A DNA stretch of 64,000 nt from positions 862,962-926,961 of the forward strand of contig NC_008278.1 in the NCBI RefSeq assembly GCF_000058485.1. Reading direction: 5' to 3'. Positions within the stretch are counted from its first letter, which is position 1, and the number at the start of each line of letters is the position of its first letter. A program made the translations under genes and the position numbers. Below, piece by piece: positions 9,094 through 19,573 of this stretch. This DNA is from Frankia alni ACN14a. GTDB lineage: Bacteria > Actinomycetota > Actinomycetes > Frankiales > Frankiaceae. The notes below the pieces were generated by a model. That model saw only the letters and a program-made list of their open reading frames with translations, was not told the origin of the DNA and searched no databases.

Positions 9094-10815
9094 GTGCGCC
9101 GTCCTGGTGGGCCTCGTGCCGGTGGGCCTCGTGCCGATGGGCTTCGTGCCGGTGGGCGTCGTGCCGGTGGACGTCGTAGTGGTGGACGTCGTGGTGGTGC
9201 GCGTCGTCGCCTCGTCCTCGCCGTCGTGCCGATGGTGCTGTTCGCGGTCGCGCTGACGGTCACCGTGGTCGTCCGCCGTGGGGGAAGCTCGGTCGGCCCG
9301 ACGCCCCCGCCGCGGCCACTCGGCGCCGCCGATGCCGGCGGACCGGCGTTTCCCGCGGCCCGGCCGATCGCGGCGGTACGCGGCCTGGCCGGCTGGTCGA
9401 CAGCGCCGGACGGCAGGCGGCTGGCCATCCTGGACGCTGCCCAGGTCACCGCCGACGGGGTTGCCGCCGGCCCGGGCACTGCCGGCCCGGGCACTGCCGG
9501 CCCGGGTGCTGCAGGAACGGGCACCAGTGTCGGCGCCGGCGGGGCGGGCGGCGGGTCGGGGGTGCGGCTGGCCGTCGATCCCGCCGCCCGGGGGCAGCGC
9601 ATCGACGGCTTCGGTGCCGCACTGACCGAGTCCTCGGCGCGGCTGCTGTGGGGGCTACCCCCCGACCAGCGGGCCGCGGTGCTGCGCAGCCTGTTCGACC
9701 CGGTCGCGGGTGCCGGCCTGAGTGTGGTGCGGGTGCCGATGGGCGCCAGCGACTTCGCCACCGGCCAGTACACCTACGACGACGTGGCCGCCGGCACCGC
9801 CGACCCGCGCCTGGCCCGGTTCTCGGTCGCCCGCGACGACCGGGTCGTGGTGCCCGTGCTGCGGGAGATTCTCGCGGTCGACAGCCGGGTCCGCATCGTG
9901 GCGAGCCCCTGGAGCGCACCCGCCTGGATGAAGTCCTCTAGTCGGCTCGGCGGCGGTTCGCTGCGGCCGCGCTGGTACAGAGCCTGGGCCGAGTACTTCG
10001 TGCGGTTCGTCCGGGCCTACGCCGCCCGCGGGATCACGGTGTCCGCGGTGACGGTCCAGAACGAGCCCGGCCACGGCGACCCGTCCTACCCGACGATGAC
10101 CATGTCCGCGGCCGAGCAGGCGCGGTTCGTGGCCACCGCGCTCGGGCCGGCGTTCGCCGCCGCCGGGCTGACCACCGACATCGTCGGCTACGACCACAAC
10201 TGGGACACCCCGGCCGTCCCGACGCAGGTGCTCGGCGACGCCGCGGCCGGGCGTTACCTCAGCGGCATCGGCTGGCACTGCTATCGGGGTGACCCGTCCG
10301 CGCAGTCCCAGGTGCACGCGGATTTTCCCGGGAAGGCGACCTGGCTGACGGAGTGTTCCGCGGGGGACTGGCACGGCCGCCCGGCGGACGGGTTCGGCTG
10401 GTTGGCGGACGTCGTGGTGGACGCGCTGCGCAACTGGGCGTCGACGGCCCTGCTGTGGAATCTCGCGCTGGATCCCGCGGGCGGCCCGCACCTGGGGGGC
10501 TGCGGCGGCTGCCGCGGGGTGGTCACGATCGCGCCCCGGGCGGGGACGGACCTGCGCGAGGTCGATCGGTCGCCGGAGTTCGACCTGCTCGGTCTCGCGG
10601 CCCGGGCGGCGCCGCGCGGGGCGGTGCGGATCGGCGCGCGGGCATCCTCCGGGGCGGTCGGTGCGGTCGCCTTCAGCCTGCCCGACGGCCACCGGTCGGT
10701 GCTGGCGCACAACCGGACCGACGACGAGGCCGTGCTGACGGTGGACGACGGCGGCGGCGCGTTCACGGTGCGGCTGGCCCCGCACGCGCTTGCCGCGTTC
10801 CGCTGGCGGCGCTGA
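9094..10815 (+). CDS. Membrane-anchored glycoside hydrolase family 30
   Basis: About 573 residues. An Arg/Gly-rich N-terminus built from short repeats is followed by one membrane helix (LVLAVVPMVLFAVALTVTVVV), giving an extracytoplasmic enzyme anchored by its N-terminus. The catalytic domain shows the GH30 landmarks QRIDGFGAALTES, VVRVPMGASDF, SPWSAPAWMKSS, the acid/base Glu324 in QNEPGHGDPS and the nucleophile Glu420 in WLTECSAGDW. GH30 members cleave beta-glucosyl, beta-xylosyl or related bonds. The gene lies one base after the acyltransferase stop, so it probably trims or releases the polymer of this operon. The GTG at 9094 is chosen for this spacing; an earlier in-frame GTG exists at 9052. 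Confidence 0.87.
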   Translation: MRRPGGPRAGGPRADGLRAGGRRAGGRRSGGRRGGARRRLVLAVVPMVLFAVALTVTVVVRRGGSSVGPTPPPRPLGAADAGGPAFPAARPIAAVRGLAGWSTAPDGRRLAILDAAQVTADGVAAGPGTAGPGTAGPGAAGTGTSVGAGGAGGGSGVRLAVDPAARGQRIDGFGAALTESSARLLWGLPPDQRAAVLRSLFDPVAGAGLSVVRVPMGASDFATGQYTYDDVAAGTADPRLARFSVARDDRVVVPVLREILAVDSRVRIVASPWSAPAWMKSSSRLGGGSLRPRWYRAWAEYFVRFVRAYAARGITVSAVTVQNEPGHGDPSYPTMTMSAAEQARFVATALGPAFAAAGLTTDIVGYDHNWDTPAVPTQVLGDAAAGRYLSGIGWHCYRGDPSAQSQVHADFPGKATWLTECSAGDWHGRPADGFGWLADVVVDALRNWASTALLWNLALDPAGGPHLGGCGGCRGVVTIAPRAGTDLREVDRSPEFDLLGLAARAAPRGAVRIGARASSGAVGAVAFSLPDGHRSVLAHNRTDDEAVLTVDDGGGAFTVRLAPHALAAFRWRR

Positions 10816-10967
10816 CCGGCGCACCGGCGCACGGGCGCACGGGCCACGCCCACCGGCCCTCGGCCCTCGGCGCATGGCGCATGGCGCATGGCCGCGGCGC
10901 GATGGGCGCAATCGACTGACGGCCGATAGTCGGGTGGTTTATGGTGACCATGCGCGAATTGATCGCG

Positions 10968-13024
<2,057 letters not shown>

Positions 13025-13156
13025 GCGTCGCGGCGGCAAGCCGGGCGAGCGACCGTCGCTCTGGGTCGTCGCCGCGGGTCGTCGCCGCGGGTCGTCGCCG
13101 TTGGCGGTCGCCATCGGGCGGTCGCCATCGGGCGGTCGCCACTGAGTCGCCGGGGG

Positions 13157-14791
13157 TCAGGTCCGCGCGGGCGAGCCGGGGAAGGGCGGCGGCGTGGTCG
13201 GCCGGTAGCTGCCCTGGATCGCCCGCTTGATCTGCTCGACGAAGGTGCGTCGCGCCGTCTCGTCGTCCAGGTTGACGAGGTCGATGTAGCTGATGCCGCG
13301 CAGCAGCCCCTGCGTTTCCGGGGGGCACACGGCGACCCGCACCGGAATCAGGCGCCGCTTCATTCCGGTCGGGTCCGCCCACCATGCCGCGTGCCACTCG
13401 GCCTGGACCTTCGCCGAGGCCAGGTAGTTCTCGGAGAGGACCACGAGGGTCCGTTTCGAGTGGGACACGGCCTCGTTGAGGCGCGCCACCAGATGATCCC
13501 CGGCGACGACGTCCCAGGTGTCGAGATGCACCTGGAAGCCCTGCTGTTCGAGCAGCCAGGCACACCACTCACCCCAGGCGCCGTCCTCCTCCGCGGCCGA
13601 GACGAGAAAGTCCCATCCGGCCGTGGTGCGCGGCTCCTCGGCGACGATCGGCGCCGCCGTCGGCGGAACCGACTGCTGCTCCGCCTCGGGCACCCGAGGG
13701 TCGCCGGCCGCCCCGTCGCCCGCTGCCCGGTTGTCCGCCGGGGGCAGCTGGACCCAGGCGGGGCCGGTAAGGCCGGGAACGTCGGTCTCGACCCGCCGGA
13801 ACGAGTCGGGATCCAGCTCGCGCTGCCGCTGCTGCCGCCGCCGATCGACGGCGGTCGCGAACAGTGCGCCCGAGATGATGACCCCCATCTCCGCGGTGGG
13901 GAACTCCCCGAGCAGGCGGCTGAGGGCGGGCGTGTCGACGAGGCGCGAGGCCGCCTGAGCGGCGTCACGCAGGGCGGCGTCACGCAGGGCGGTGGTACCT
14001 CGGGCGGTGTCACCTCGGGCGGCGCCGGAAGCGGCGGGAGCGGCGGCGGTGTCGTCGGCGACGGCCCGCCCCTGGTGCAGCGCGACCCGCAACCGCACGC
14101 GACCGCTGTCGTTGCGCGGCCGGTTGTAGGCGTGCAGCATGCCCCCCAGCTCCCGCACGAGATCCGCGACGACCCGTTCCGCCGGCACGTCGTCGCGGAC
14201 CACCCCGAGCAGCCCGCCGCCCCGGTCCTGGACGCGGACCGCGTCGGCCGGCAGGTCGCAGCGCTGCGCGGCGAGGCCCACGAGCTGGCGCAGGCCATCC
14301 CGCCAGGCCACGGGCACCCCCACCCCCGCCGGGCCGAACCGAACCGGATCGATGGCGAACAGGACACTGCCCGCCGGCGCCCGGACCCCCTCGGAACCCG
14401 TCCCGGACGGGCCCGCCGCCGGCGCTGCCTCGACGCTCGGGGAGCCCGCGCCGGCCGCCGATCCGCCCGCCGCCGTTCCAGCCGTCGCCGACCCGGCCGC
14501 CGCCGTTTCGCCCTCTGCCGTTCCGGTCGGCTTGGTGGCCGCGGTGAAGACCTTGTTGGCGGGGTAGGCCGCCGCCGCCGCGGCCAGGATGTTGACCCGA
14601 CCATCCGCCAATATGCCCAGGTGAAGGTAGTGGTTGATCTCGTCCCAGAACTCCAGCGGGGTCTGCGTCGTCCAGGACGGCTGCCGCCCACGTTCCAGAC
14701 CGGCCCGTTCGAGTATCGCCATGGCGTTGGATGGACGGTAGAAGGCTCGCGCGAGCATCTCCACCTCGATGTCGGTCAGCCGCTCCGTCAC
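13157..14791 (-). CDS. EAD1-like / cyclase-like / TIR-domain protein
   Basis: About 544 residues with three parts. The N-terminal about 85 residues (LARAFYRPSNAMAILERAG, then PLEFWDEINHYLHLGIL and a YPANKVF end) fit an effector-associated domain of EAD1 type, a death-like adaptor of bacterial conflict systems. The middle (FAIDPVRFGPAGVG, VRLRVALHQGRAV, AASRLVDTPAL, GVIISGALF) resembles a nucleotide-cyclase-like fold without a clear metal-binding aspartate pair. The C-terminal about 150 residues are a TIR domain (WDFLVSAAEEDGAWGEWCAWLL, RTLVVLSENYLASAKVQAEW). TIR domains commonly cleave NAD or make cyclic ADP-ribose signals. Start is GTG at 14791; an in-frame GTG at 14818 is also possible. Domain calls are from motif reading only. 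Confidence 0.75.
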   Translation of the reverse strand: MTERLTDIEVEMLARAFYRPSNAMAILERAGLERGRQPSWTTQTPLEFWDEINHYLHLGILADGRVNILAAAAAAYPANKVFTAATKPTGTAEGETAAAGSATAGTAAGGSAAGAGSPSVEAAPAAGPSGTGSEGVRAPAGSVLFAIDPVRFGPAGVGVPVAWRDGLRQLVGLAAQRCDLPADAVRVQDRGGGLLGVVRDDVPAERVVADLVRELGGMLHAYNRPRNDSGRVRLRVALHQGRAVADDTAAAPAASGAARGDTARGTTALRDAALRDAAQAASRLVDTPALSRLLGEFPTAEMGVIISGALFATAVDRRRQQRQRELDPDSFRRVETDVPGLTGPAWVQLPPADNRAAGDGAAGDPRVPEAEQQSVPPTAAPIVAEEPRTTAGWDFLVSAAEEDGAWGEWCAWLLEQQGFQVHLDTWDVVAGDHLVARLNEAVSHSKRTLVVLSENYLASAKVQAEWHAAWWADPTGMKRRLIPVRVAVCPPETQGLLRGISYIDLVNLDDETARRTFVEQIKRAIQGSYRPTTPPPFPGSPART

Positions 14792-14951
14792 CGCTCCCCC
14801 AGAACCGTCCCGCCGCACCGGCAGCCAGACCTGACGAGCGCCGCGCCGCCGCCGTCCGCACCGGGTTCCGCGACTCCCGCCGGATGCTGCTGGCCGATCT
14901 TACGTTGCGACCGACTCGGGCGCGCATAGCGTGCGTTCACCGGCACAATCG

Positions 14952-15013
14952 GTCAGGCGTCAGGCGTCAGGCGTCAGGCGTCAGGCGTCAGGCGTCAGGC
15001 GTCAGGCGTCAGG
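14952..15013. repeat. Heptanucleotide tandem repeat (GTCAGGC, about 8.9 copies)
   Basis: Uninterrupted exact 7-nt repeats lie between the TIR gene start and the tRNA-Arg gene, about 160 bases upstream of the TIR gene. Copy number is likely to vary by slippage. Because it lies where the TIR promoter could be, it might affect expression; that is inference. Confidence 0.95.
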
Positions 15014-15273
15014 TGGCGGTCGGCGCGGTCCTCGCGTGCGCGGGTTCCGCAGAGGGGACCCACCGATGCCACGCCGGCGTCGTGCCGTGCGCCGCAGGAA
15101 CAGCGCGAAGCGACCCGCGGCTGCGTCCCGGCACCGGCCAGGCAGGGATGCCCCACGACCGCCACTCACCACGAGCATCAGACGAACTACAGATGGTCCC
15201 ACCTCGACGCGGCCCGTGAGTCGCTCCGGCGGTGCTGTAAGCTGGCACCGCCGGCCACCACGGTGGCGGGCGC

Positions 15274-15346
15274 GCGCTCGTAGCTCAACGGACAGAGCAT
15301 CTGACTACGGATCAGAAGGTTGGGGGTTCGATTCCCTCCGAGCGCA
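15274..15346 (+). tRNA. tRNA-Arg (anticodon ACG)
   Basis: A 73-nt cloverleaf with acceptor stem GCGCTCG/CGAGCGC, D-arm GCTCAACGGACAGAGC, anticodon stem TCTGA/TCAGA with loop CTACGGA (anticodon ACG) and T-arm GGGGG-TTCGATT-CCCTC. Discriminator base is A and CCA is not encoded. Its 3' part from 15305 is repeated at 24803, which marks it as the insertion site of an island. Confidence 0.96.
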
Positions 15347-15525
15347 CGCAAGGTTGAGACAGGCCGGAGCCCCGCACCCCCATCCAAGGTGCGGGGCTCT
15401 GCCGCTTCAGGAGCCAGAACGACCGGCCATGCGCCCGAGCGCGACCAGCGCCAGGCCGCCGAGCAGCAGGCCCAGGCCGAGCAGGCCGAACCAATCCACG
15501 AACAGCAGCACGCCGATGGTCGCGG
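15305..15525 (+). repeat. Left copy of 221-bp direct repeat (putative attL)
   Basis: Matches 24803-25023 with three substitutions (15332, 15410, 15493). It starts inside the tRNA anticodon loop and covers the tRNA 3' part, the tRNA terminator and the 3' end of a short membrane ORF. The layout is that of an element integrated in a tRNA gene, although the repeat is longer than the usual tRNA-limited core. Confidence 0.9.
15367..15399 (+). terminator. Terminator hairpin after tRNA-Arg
   Basis: A perfect 12-bp stem (GAGCCCCGCACC with GGTGCGGGGCTC) and a 9-nt loop lie 20 bases after the tRNA. It is also duplicated at 24865-24897, and a close variant is at 30929-30959. Confidence 0.85.
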
Positions 15526-15676
15526 CGACCACGCCCCGATGCCGCCAGCAGCCCCGCACCGCCAGCCACAACCCCTTTCCGGCCACCGCCGCCACCAGCA
15601 TCCACACCGGCACGTGTATCTCCTCGGCCCGTGTCGGCATCCGCTGGAAACGCTGGTCACCGTCGATTCTGGACAT
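15407..15676 (-). CDS. Small membrane protein, possibly a truncated FtsK/TraB-like N-terminus
   Basis: An 89-residue ORF starting ATG at 15676 converges on the tRNA. After about 30 polar residues it has hydrophobic segments (PVWMLVAAVAGKGLWLAVRG; GVVAATIGVLLFVDWFGLLG; LLLGGLALVALG) and then stops. A polar start followed by VPVWMLVAA and two or three helices resembles the N-terminal membrane part of the FtsK/TraB-like translocases of actinobacterial integrative elements, which are normally several hundred residues long. If so, this is a remnant. Its last about 40 codons lie inside the direct repeat; the right-hand copy has lost the stop (TGA changed to TTG). Function is unproven. Confidence 0.5.
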   Translation of the reverse strand: MSRIDGDQRFQRMPTRAEEIHVPVWMLVAAVAGKGLWLAVRGCWRHRGVVAATIGVLLFVDWFGLLGLGLLLGGLALVALGRMAGRSGS

Positions 15677-16090
15677 GGCAACACCACCCGCTTTTCGGAC
15701 GTGCGAAATCAAGGGCAGGAGAGGTAGGGAAATCTCGGGCGGCCCGGATCCCGGAGAAACGATCCGGCTCCCCCGATTGGACCGGCGGGGTCGAGCTACG
15801 ACGCCCGCGGACCCGTCACGCCGGCGGCATCCTCAGCGGCGAAACGGATTTGCTCCGCCACGGATCCCCCTTCCTGAGATCGTCCCCACCGGCCGGACCA
15901 GCCCCACCGGTTGGGTACGGATCGAGAATGCTCCGCCAGAAGAGCGCTTTTCAAGCGGTATATCGGCGGTGCATGAGCAGTCGGGATCGAAAAAGGCCGT
16001 GACGGCATGAAGCTATGCACGCCATGCCGGGTCGATATGGCCATTGACCAGGTCAGCTACGGGCAATGCGAATTCGCTAGCATGCCGTGC
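15677..16090. other. Island DNA without a clear gene
   Basis: About 410 bases between the small membrane ORF and the XRE regulator. No convincing coding frame or RNA was seen; it probably holds divergent promoters. Confidence 0.5.
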
Positions 16091-16498
16091 ATGACTGATC
16101 GTTCCGGTCCCGTCCGTGTTCCCGATTCCGGTCGGGACTCCGACGGCGAGGATTGGACGGCCGTAGCGCAGGCCATCAACACCAGGATGACCACCCGCCG
16201 TATCGGGCAACAGGAGCTCGCCGACCGGGCCGGCATCGCTGTGTCCACGCTGCGGCTGGTGCAGCACGGCGCGACCCGCCGCGTGCGTACCAAGACCCTG
16301 TCGGCCATCTCCCGGGCTCTCGACTGGCCCGACGATCACCTTGTGCGTGTTCTGACCGGTGACCACGTGGCAGCGCCCGCGGCAGTGGACGAGACCGCGG
16401 CGCTGGGGCGGCAGATCCTCGAAGGCGTCCGCGACATCCGCGACGACCTACGGGCACTCGTTCGCCGCCTGGACGACCTCGACGGGCTCCAACGCTGA
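16091..16498 (+). CDS. XRE-family helix-turn-helix regulator
   Basis: A DNA-binding protein of about 135 residues. The region INTRMTTRRIGQQELADRAG continuing into VSTLRLVQHGATRRVR and TLSAISRALDWPDDHLVRVL has the five-helix Cro/CI-type HTH layout. The C-terminus (GRQILEGVRDIRDDLRALVR) looks like a short coiled coil for dimerisation. The ATG at 16091 is chosen because the HTH region then lies about 20 residues in; an in-frame ATG at 16082 is nearby. Small XRE proteins of this kind are typical accessory regulators of integrated elements. A strong hairpin follows at 16577. Confidence 0.75.
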   Translation: MTDRSGPVRVPDSGRDSDGEDWTAVAQAINTRMTTRRIGQQELADRAGIAVSTLRLVQHGATRRVRTKTLSAISRALDWPDDHLVRVLTGDHVAAPAAVDETAALGRQILEGVRDIRDDLRALVRRLDDLDGLQR

Positions 16499-16576
16499 CG
16501 TGCCGCCGCGGCGCTCACTCCCGTGGACTTGTTGCCCGCCGGAGTCCTGGCGCACCGCGGACGTCCGCGCACAGGC

Positions 16577-16620
16577 GAAGACCCCGGACCTCGGTCGGAG
16601 GGGAGAGGCCCGGGGTCTTC
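16577..16620. terminator. Bidirectional terminator hairpin
   Basis: An 11-bp perfect stem, GAAGACCCCGG (16577-16587) with CCGGGGTCTTC (16610-16620), lies between the rightward XRE gene and the leftward small-gene cluster, so it can serve both. Confidence 0.8.
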
Positions 16621-16762
16621 CTGTGGCCGGCGGTGTGCGACCCGTCGGATCACCGGCCACGTTCAGGGTGGGAGGACCCCACCGCCCCCGGATGGGAGGA
16701 GGTGGAAGGGCAGGGCCCTCCCGGGTGACAGGTCGGACGGTCGATTCCGGCCGGTTACCGGC

Positions 16763-17181
16763 TCAGGTGGGGAGTGTCAGCTCCCACACGGTGTGTTCGG
16801 TCCAGGACCCGGCGGCGCTCACCCGCACCTCATGCGGTCGGCCTCGATACCCACGCTGAAACCGGGACGCGGCGACGACGGGAGCGCGTTGGCCGATCGG
16901 ACCGCGTCGGATCGATGGCAGATCCTGGGCGTAACACAGCGCCACGGTCGTGCTGGCGAACGGGGTGCCCTTCCGGTGGATCGTCACGGTCGCGGCGGTC
17001 CCCAGGACCGCGGCCGCACCGCGGCATCTTCCAGGAACGGCGCTATGACGGGCTGGAACTCGGCCACGAGAGCCACCAACGGCCCGCCCCGCGTGGACTC
17101 CACGGCCTCTGACGGCTCCGCGATCAGCAGCCCGTCCACGTCCGGCACGCCCAGCGGGGGTAGAGGGCTCCCCAAAATCAT
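16763..17181 (-). pseudogene. Frameshifted small gene, paralogue of the gene at 17186
   Basis: The ATG at 17181 begins MILGSPLPPLGVPDVDGLLI and reads well to EFQPVIAPFLEDAA, after which the frame runs into a stop near 16985. A second frame resumes with AAVLGTAATVTIHRKG and ends at 16763 with WTEHTVWELTLPT. The joined product of about 138 residues parallels the product of the upstream gene (same order of segments, similar ending TAWELLPGA). One indel near 16990-17025 is enough to explain the break; a sequencing error is possible. Function unknown. Confidence 0.55.
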
Positions 17182-17185
17182 GATC

Positions 17186-17644
17186 TTAGGCACCGGGCAG
17201 CAGCTCCCACGCCGTGTAGTCCACGGTCCGACCGCCGGTCTCCATCCGCATCCGGTGCGGCACCGGTGTGACGGCAACATCGAGATCCTCCGGCCCGGGG
17301 GCCACGCCGACCGTCACCACGGTCAGATCCCGATCACCGGCCCACTCCCGCTCCCCGCGGATGTACCGGCCGATCAGGAACGCCACCCCGGTCTCCATCA
17401 CCGTCGCCCCCGACGGCCACACCGTCACCGTCCCCCCGCCGGTATCGGCCACGGTGCTCAGCGCCCAGCCGACCAACCGCCTCCCACCACGCGCCGGCAG
17501 GAAGTCGGTGTGCACGCGACCGCCGCTGTCACGGGCCACCAACGGCCCGGCGACGAGCAGCCCGGCGCGGCCGGGATGGAGCAACCGGGGGATGTCCTCG
17601 GCCGGCACCTCCCACGTCCGCGGCCCCACCCGAGCTCCACTCAC
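17186..17644 (-). CDS. Hypothetical protein of the island
   Basis: About 152 residues. The GTG at 17644 overlaps the stop of the upstream small ORF as GTGA. The sequence (EVPAEDIPRLLHPGRAGLLV, HTDFLPARGGRRLVGWAL, TVTVWPSGATVMETGVAFLI, ending TVDYTAWELLPGA) looks like a compact mixed alpha/beta domain with no recognisable catalytic motif. The product of the next gene downstream is a frameshifted relative, so the two arose by duplication. No family is recognised. Confidence 0.6.
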   Translation of the reverse strand: MSGARVGPRTWEVPAEDIPRLLHPGRAGLLVAGPLVARDSGGRVHTDFLPARGGRRLVGWALSTVADTGGGTVTVWPSGATVMETGVAFLIGRYIRGEREWAGDRDLTVVTVGVAPGPEDLDVAVTPVPHRMRMETGGRTVDYTAWELLPGA

Positions 17645-18037
17645 CGTGCCGTCCCCGCGGCAACAGACAGGCCCGGCAGCACGAGCGCGTTCGCATAGCC
17701 CTGTTCCCGCGCGTAGTCTCTCGCCTCTGTTCCGGACAGAAACCAGCCGATCACGCCCGCCAGGGTTCCGCGGGGACTGCGCACCACCAGCGCCCACCGG
17801 ATCCGGTGCACCCTGGACGCCGCGTCGGCGGTGTTTTCCCGGCCCCGCCGTCCTCCCTGTGGCCGGCTTCCGCGGCAGGAACAGGTCCCGCCTGGAACAC
17901 GTCGAGCTCACCCGGACGGGCGTAGGCGCGGCATCCGCAGCCGCATCGCTGACGCTGCCCGCCTCGCCACACAGATCAAGACGCGGCAGCGCGGCAATCG
18001 GCGTGCCCGTCCCGCGTGCCCGTTGCCTGCCGTTCAT
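17641..18037 (-). pseudogene. Small island ORF, probably frameshifted
   Basis: The ATG at 18037 has a strong ribosome site (AAGGGGA, 5-nt spacing) and begins MNGRQRARGTGTPIAALPRL. That frame loses protein-like character around 17850. Another frame then reads convincingly (RWALVVRSPRGTLAGVIGWF, ARDYAREQGYANALVLPG) and ends in the TGA that overlaps the GTG of the next gene. Either this is one broken gene, or only the short 3' ORF (from a GTG at 17811) is translated. Function unknown. Confidence 0.4.
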
Positions 18038-18430
18038 CGCTGTCCCCTTCGTCGTCTCCTCGCCCACGCCACCCACCCCGACGGGTCGGACGCCCGCAGG
18101 GTCGCCCGGCGACCAACCACGGATCGGCGCGGATGTCGTGACCGGCACTGGTGTCGACGCCGCCCGCGGAGGAACACTCGGCACGGACGGCGCCGACTGC
18201 GGACAAGACTCACCGGAACCGGGCAGCCACGGAATGTCGAGACGGCATGGAGCGACGGCATTCCAGCGCCGCCGTCTCCGCAGCACTATGGGCAGCTCAG
18301 CGCCGGTCCGGCGCCCTTTGACCGCTCGAGCCGGACTTGTGATGCCGAGACGACATCGGCCCAGCTATGCTCACCGTGCTGATCTGCTTACGCGGCTTGC
18401 CCTGATCTGCCACCGACCGAAGAGCGATGC
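18038..18430. other. Divergent intergenic region in the island
   Basis: About 390 bases between the leftward small-gene cluster and the rightward kinase operon. No gene is supported; promoters for both directions are expected here but were not identified. Confidence 0.5.
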
Positions 18431-19573
18431 ATGACCGCCGATCCCGAATCCGCCTGGCAGCGCTACACCGTCTCCGCGGAGCTGCTGCACCGCGACGACA
18501 TGGCCGACGCCCTGCGCGGCCGGGACTTCGGCGCCGCGTTCCTGCTCATGCGCAAATGGGATCACGTCAGCCAGGACCGCATAGCCTCCTCGATCGAGGG
18601 CTTCAGCCAGTCCAGGATCAGCCGCATCGCCGGGGGCAAGGCGAAGGTCGAGGAAGTCGAGGTCGTCGAGCGCATCGCCGACGGCCTACGCATCCCCGGT
18701 GCCATGGTCGGCCTGGCGCCTCGCCCCTGGGAAGTCCCCGGCGCCGCAGGCGTCGCACCGCGACCGCCGCGGGAGACGCTGCGGGTGCCCACCCACCTTC
18801 GGGAACAGGCGGGTGGGGCGTTCGGGGCGCCGCCGGTGATGCCCCGGCGCGACGAGGTCACTGACTCCATCCGCCAGCTTCTCGCTTGCATCGAACCCCC
18901 CGCTGCCAGCCGAGGCCGCCGGGTCGAGCTTCCCCCGATCGACCTCGAAGCGAAGATCCTCAATGCGTGGAGTTCGGGTCGGCCGCGGGAGGGCTCCCCG
19001 GTCCTGGTGATGGTGGCGGGGTTTCCTGGGTCGGGGAAGACGGAGTTCGCCCGGTTCATCTGCGAGATCACCGGCTGGTCGCTGCTCGACAAGGACACGA
19101 TGAGCCGCCCGCTGACCGAGTCCCTGTTGCTGTCGATGGACACCGACCCGAACGACCGCCAGGGCGAGGTCTACACGGGCCGGATCCGCCCGTTGGAGTA
19201 CCGGGCGATGTTCGACACCGCGTTCGACAATCTGCGCTTGGGCCTGCCCACGGTCGTGACCGCCCCGTTCGTGCGTGAGCTGACGGACGCGGCGTGGATG
19301 GAGCGGATGAAGAAGCGGTGCGCGAAGGCCGGCGCGGCGATCGCCGTGGTCTGGCTACGCTGCGACATCGACTCCCAGCGCGACTACCTCGAATCCCGCG
19401 ACGCCGCCCGCGACACGTGGAAGCTGTCCTACTGGGACGAGTACGTGGCCACCATCGACCCCGACCAGCGTCCCGTGTGCACCCACTATGTGGTCGACAA
19501 CAGCCGCCACGCCCGCAGCAACCTTGCCGAACACGCCCGCCGCCTGGCCAGCCGGATCCGCGATGCGTCCTGA
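18431..19573 (+). CDS. XRE-like domain fused to P-loop kinase (AAA_33/zeta-type)
   Basis: About 380 residues. Residues 1-95 look like an XRE-type helical DNA-binding domain (MRKWDHVSQDRIASSIEGFS, SRISRIAGGKAKV, IADGLRIPGAMVGL). After a linker, residues about 170-380 form a P-loop kinase with Walker A GFPGSGKT at 197-204, a kinase-like LLDKDTMSRPLTES segment and an R-rich lid region, as in chloramphenicol phosphotransferase, zeta-toxin or polynucleotide-kinase relatives. The substrate is unknown. The stop overlaps the next kinase gene by 11 bases, so the two are coupled. It could combine self-regulation with small-molecule or nucleotide phosphorylation. Confidence 0.7.
   Translation: MTADPESAWQRYTVSAELLHRDDMADALRGRDFGAAFLLMRKWDHVSQDRIASSIEGFSQSRISRIAGGKAKVEEVEVVERIADGLRIPGAMVGLAPRPWEVPGAAGVAPRPPRETLRVPTHLREQAGGAFGAPPVMPRRDEVTDSIRQLLACIEPPAASRGRRVELPPIDLEAKILNAWSSGRPREGSPVLVMVAGFPGSGKTEFARFICEITGWSLLDKDTMSRPLTESLLLSMDTDPNDRQGEVYTGRIRPLEYRAMFDTAFDNLRLGLPTVVTAPFVRELTDAAWMERMKKRCAKAGAAIAVVWLRCDIDSQRDYLESRDAARDTWKLSYWDEYVATIDPDQRPVCTHYVVDNSRHARSNLAEHARRLASRIRDAS

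Noticed and set aside
13070-13145. Short repeated GGGTCGTCGCCGC and CGGTCGCCATCGGG units, considered as a CRISPR-like array
   Set aside because: Units are about 13-15 nt, directly tandem with no spacers, and no cas gene is present in the window.
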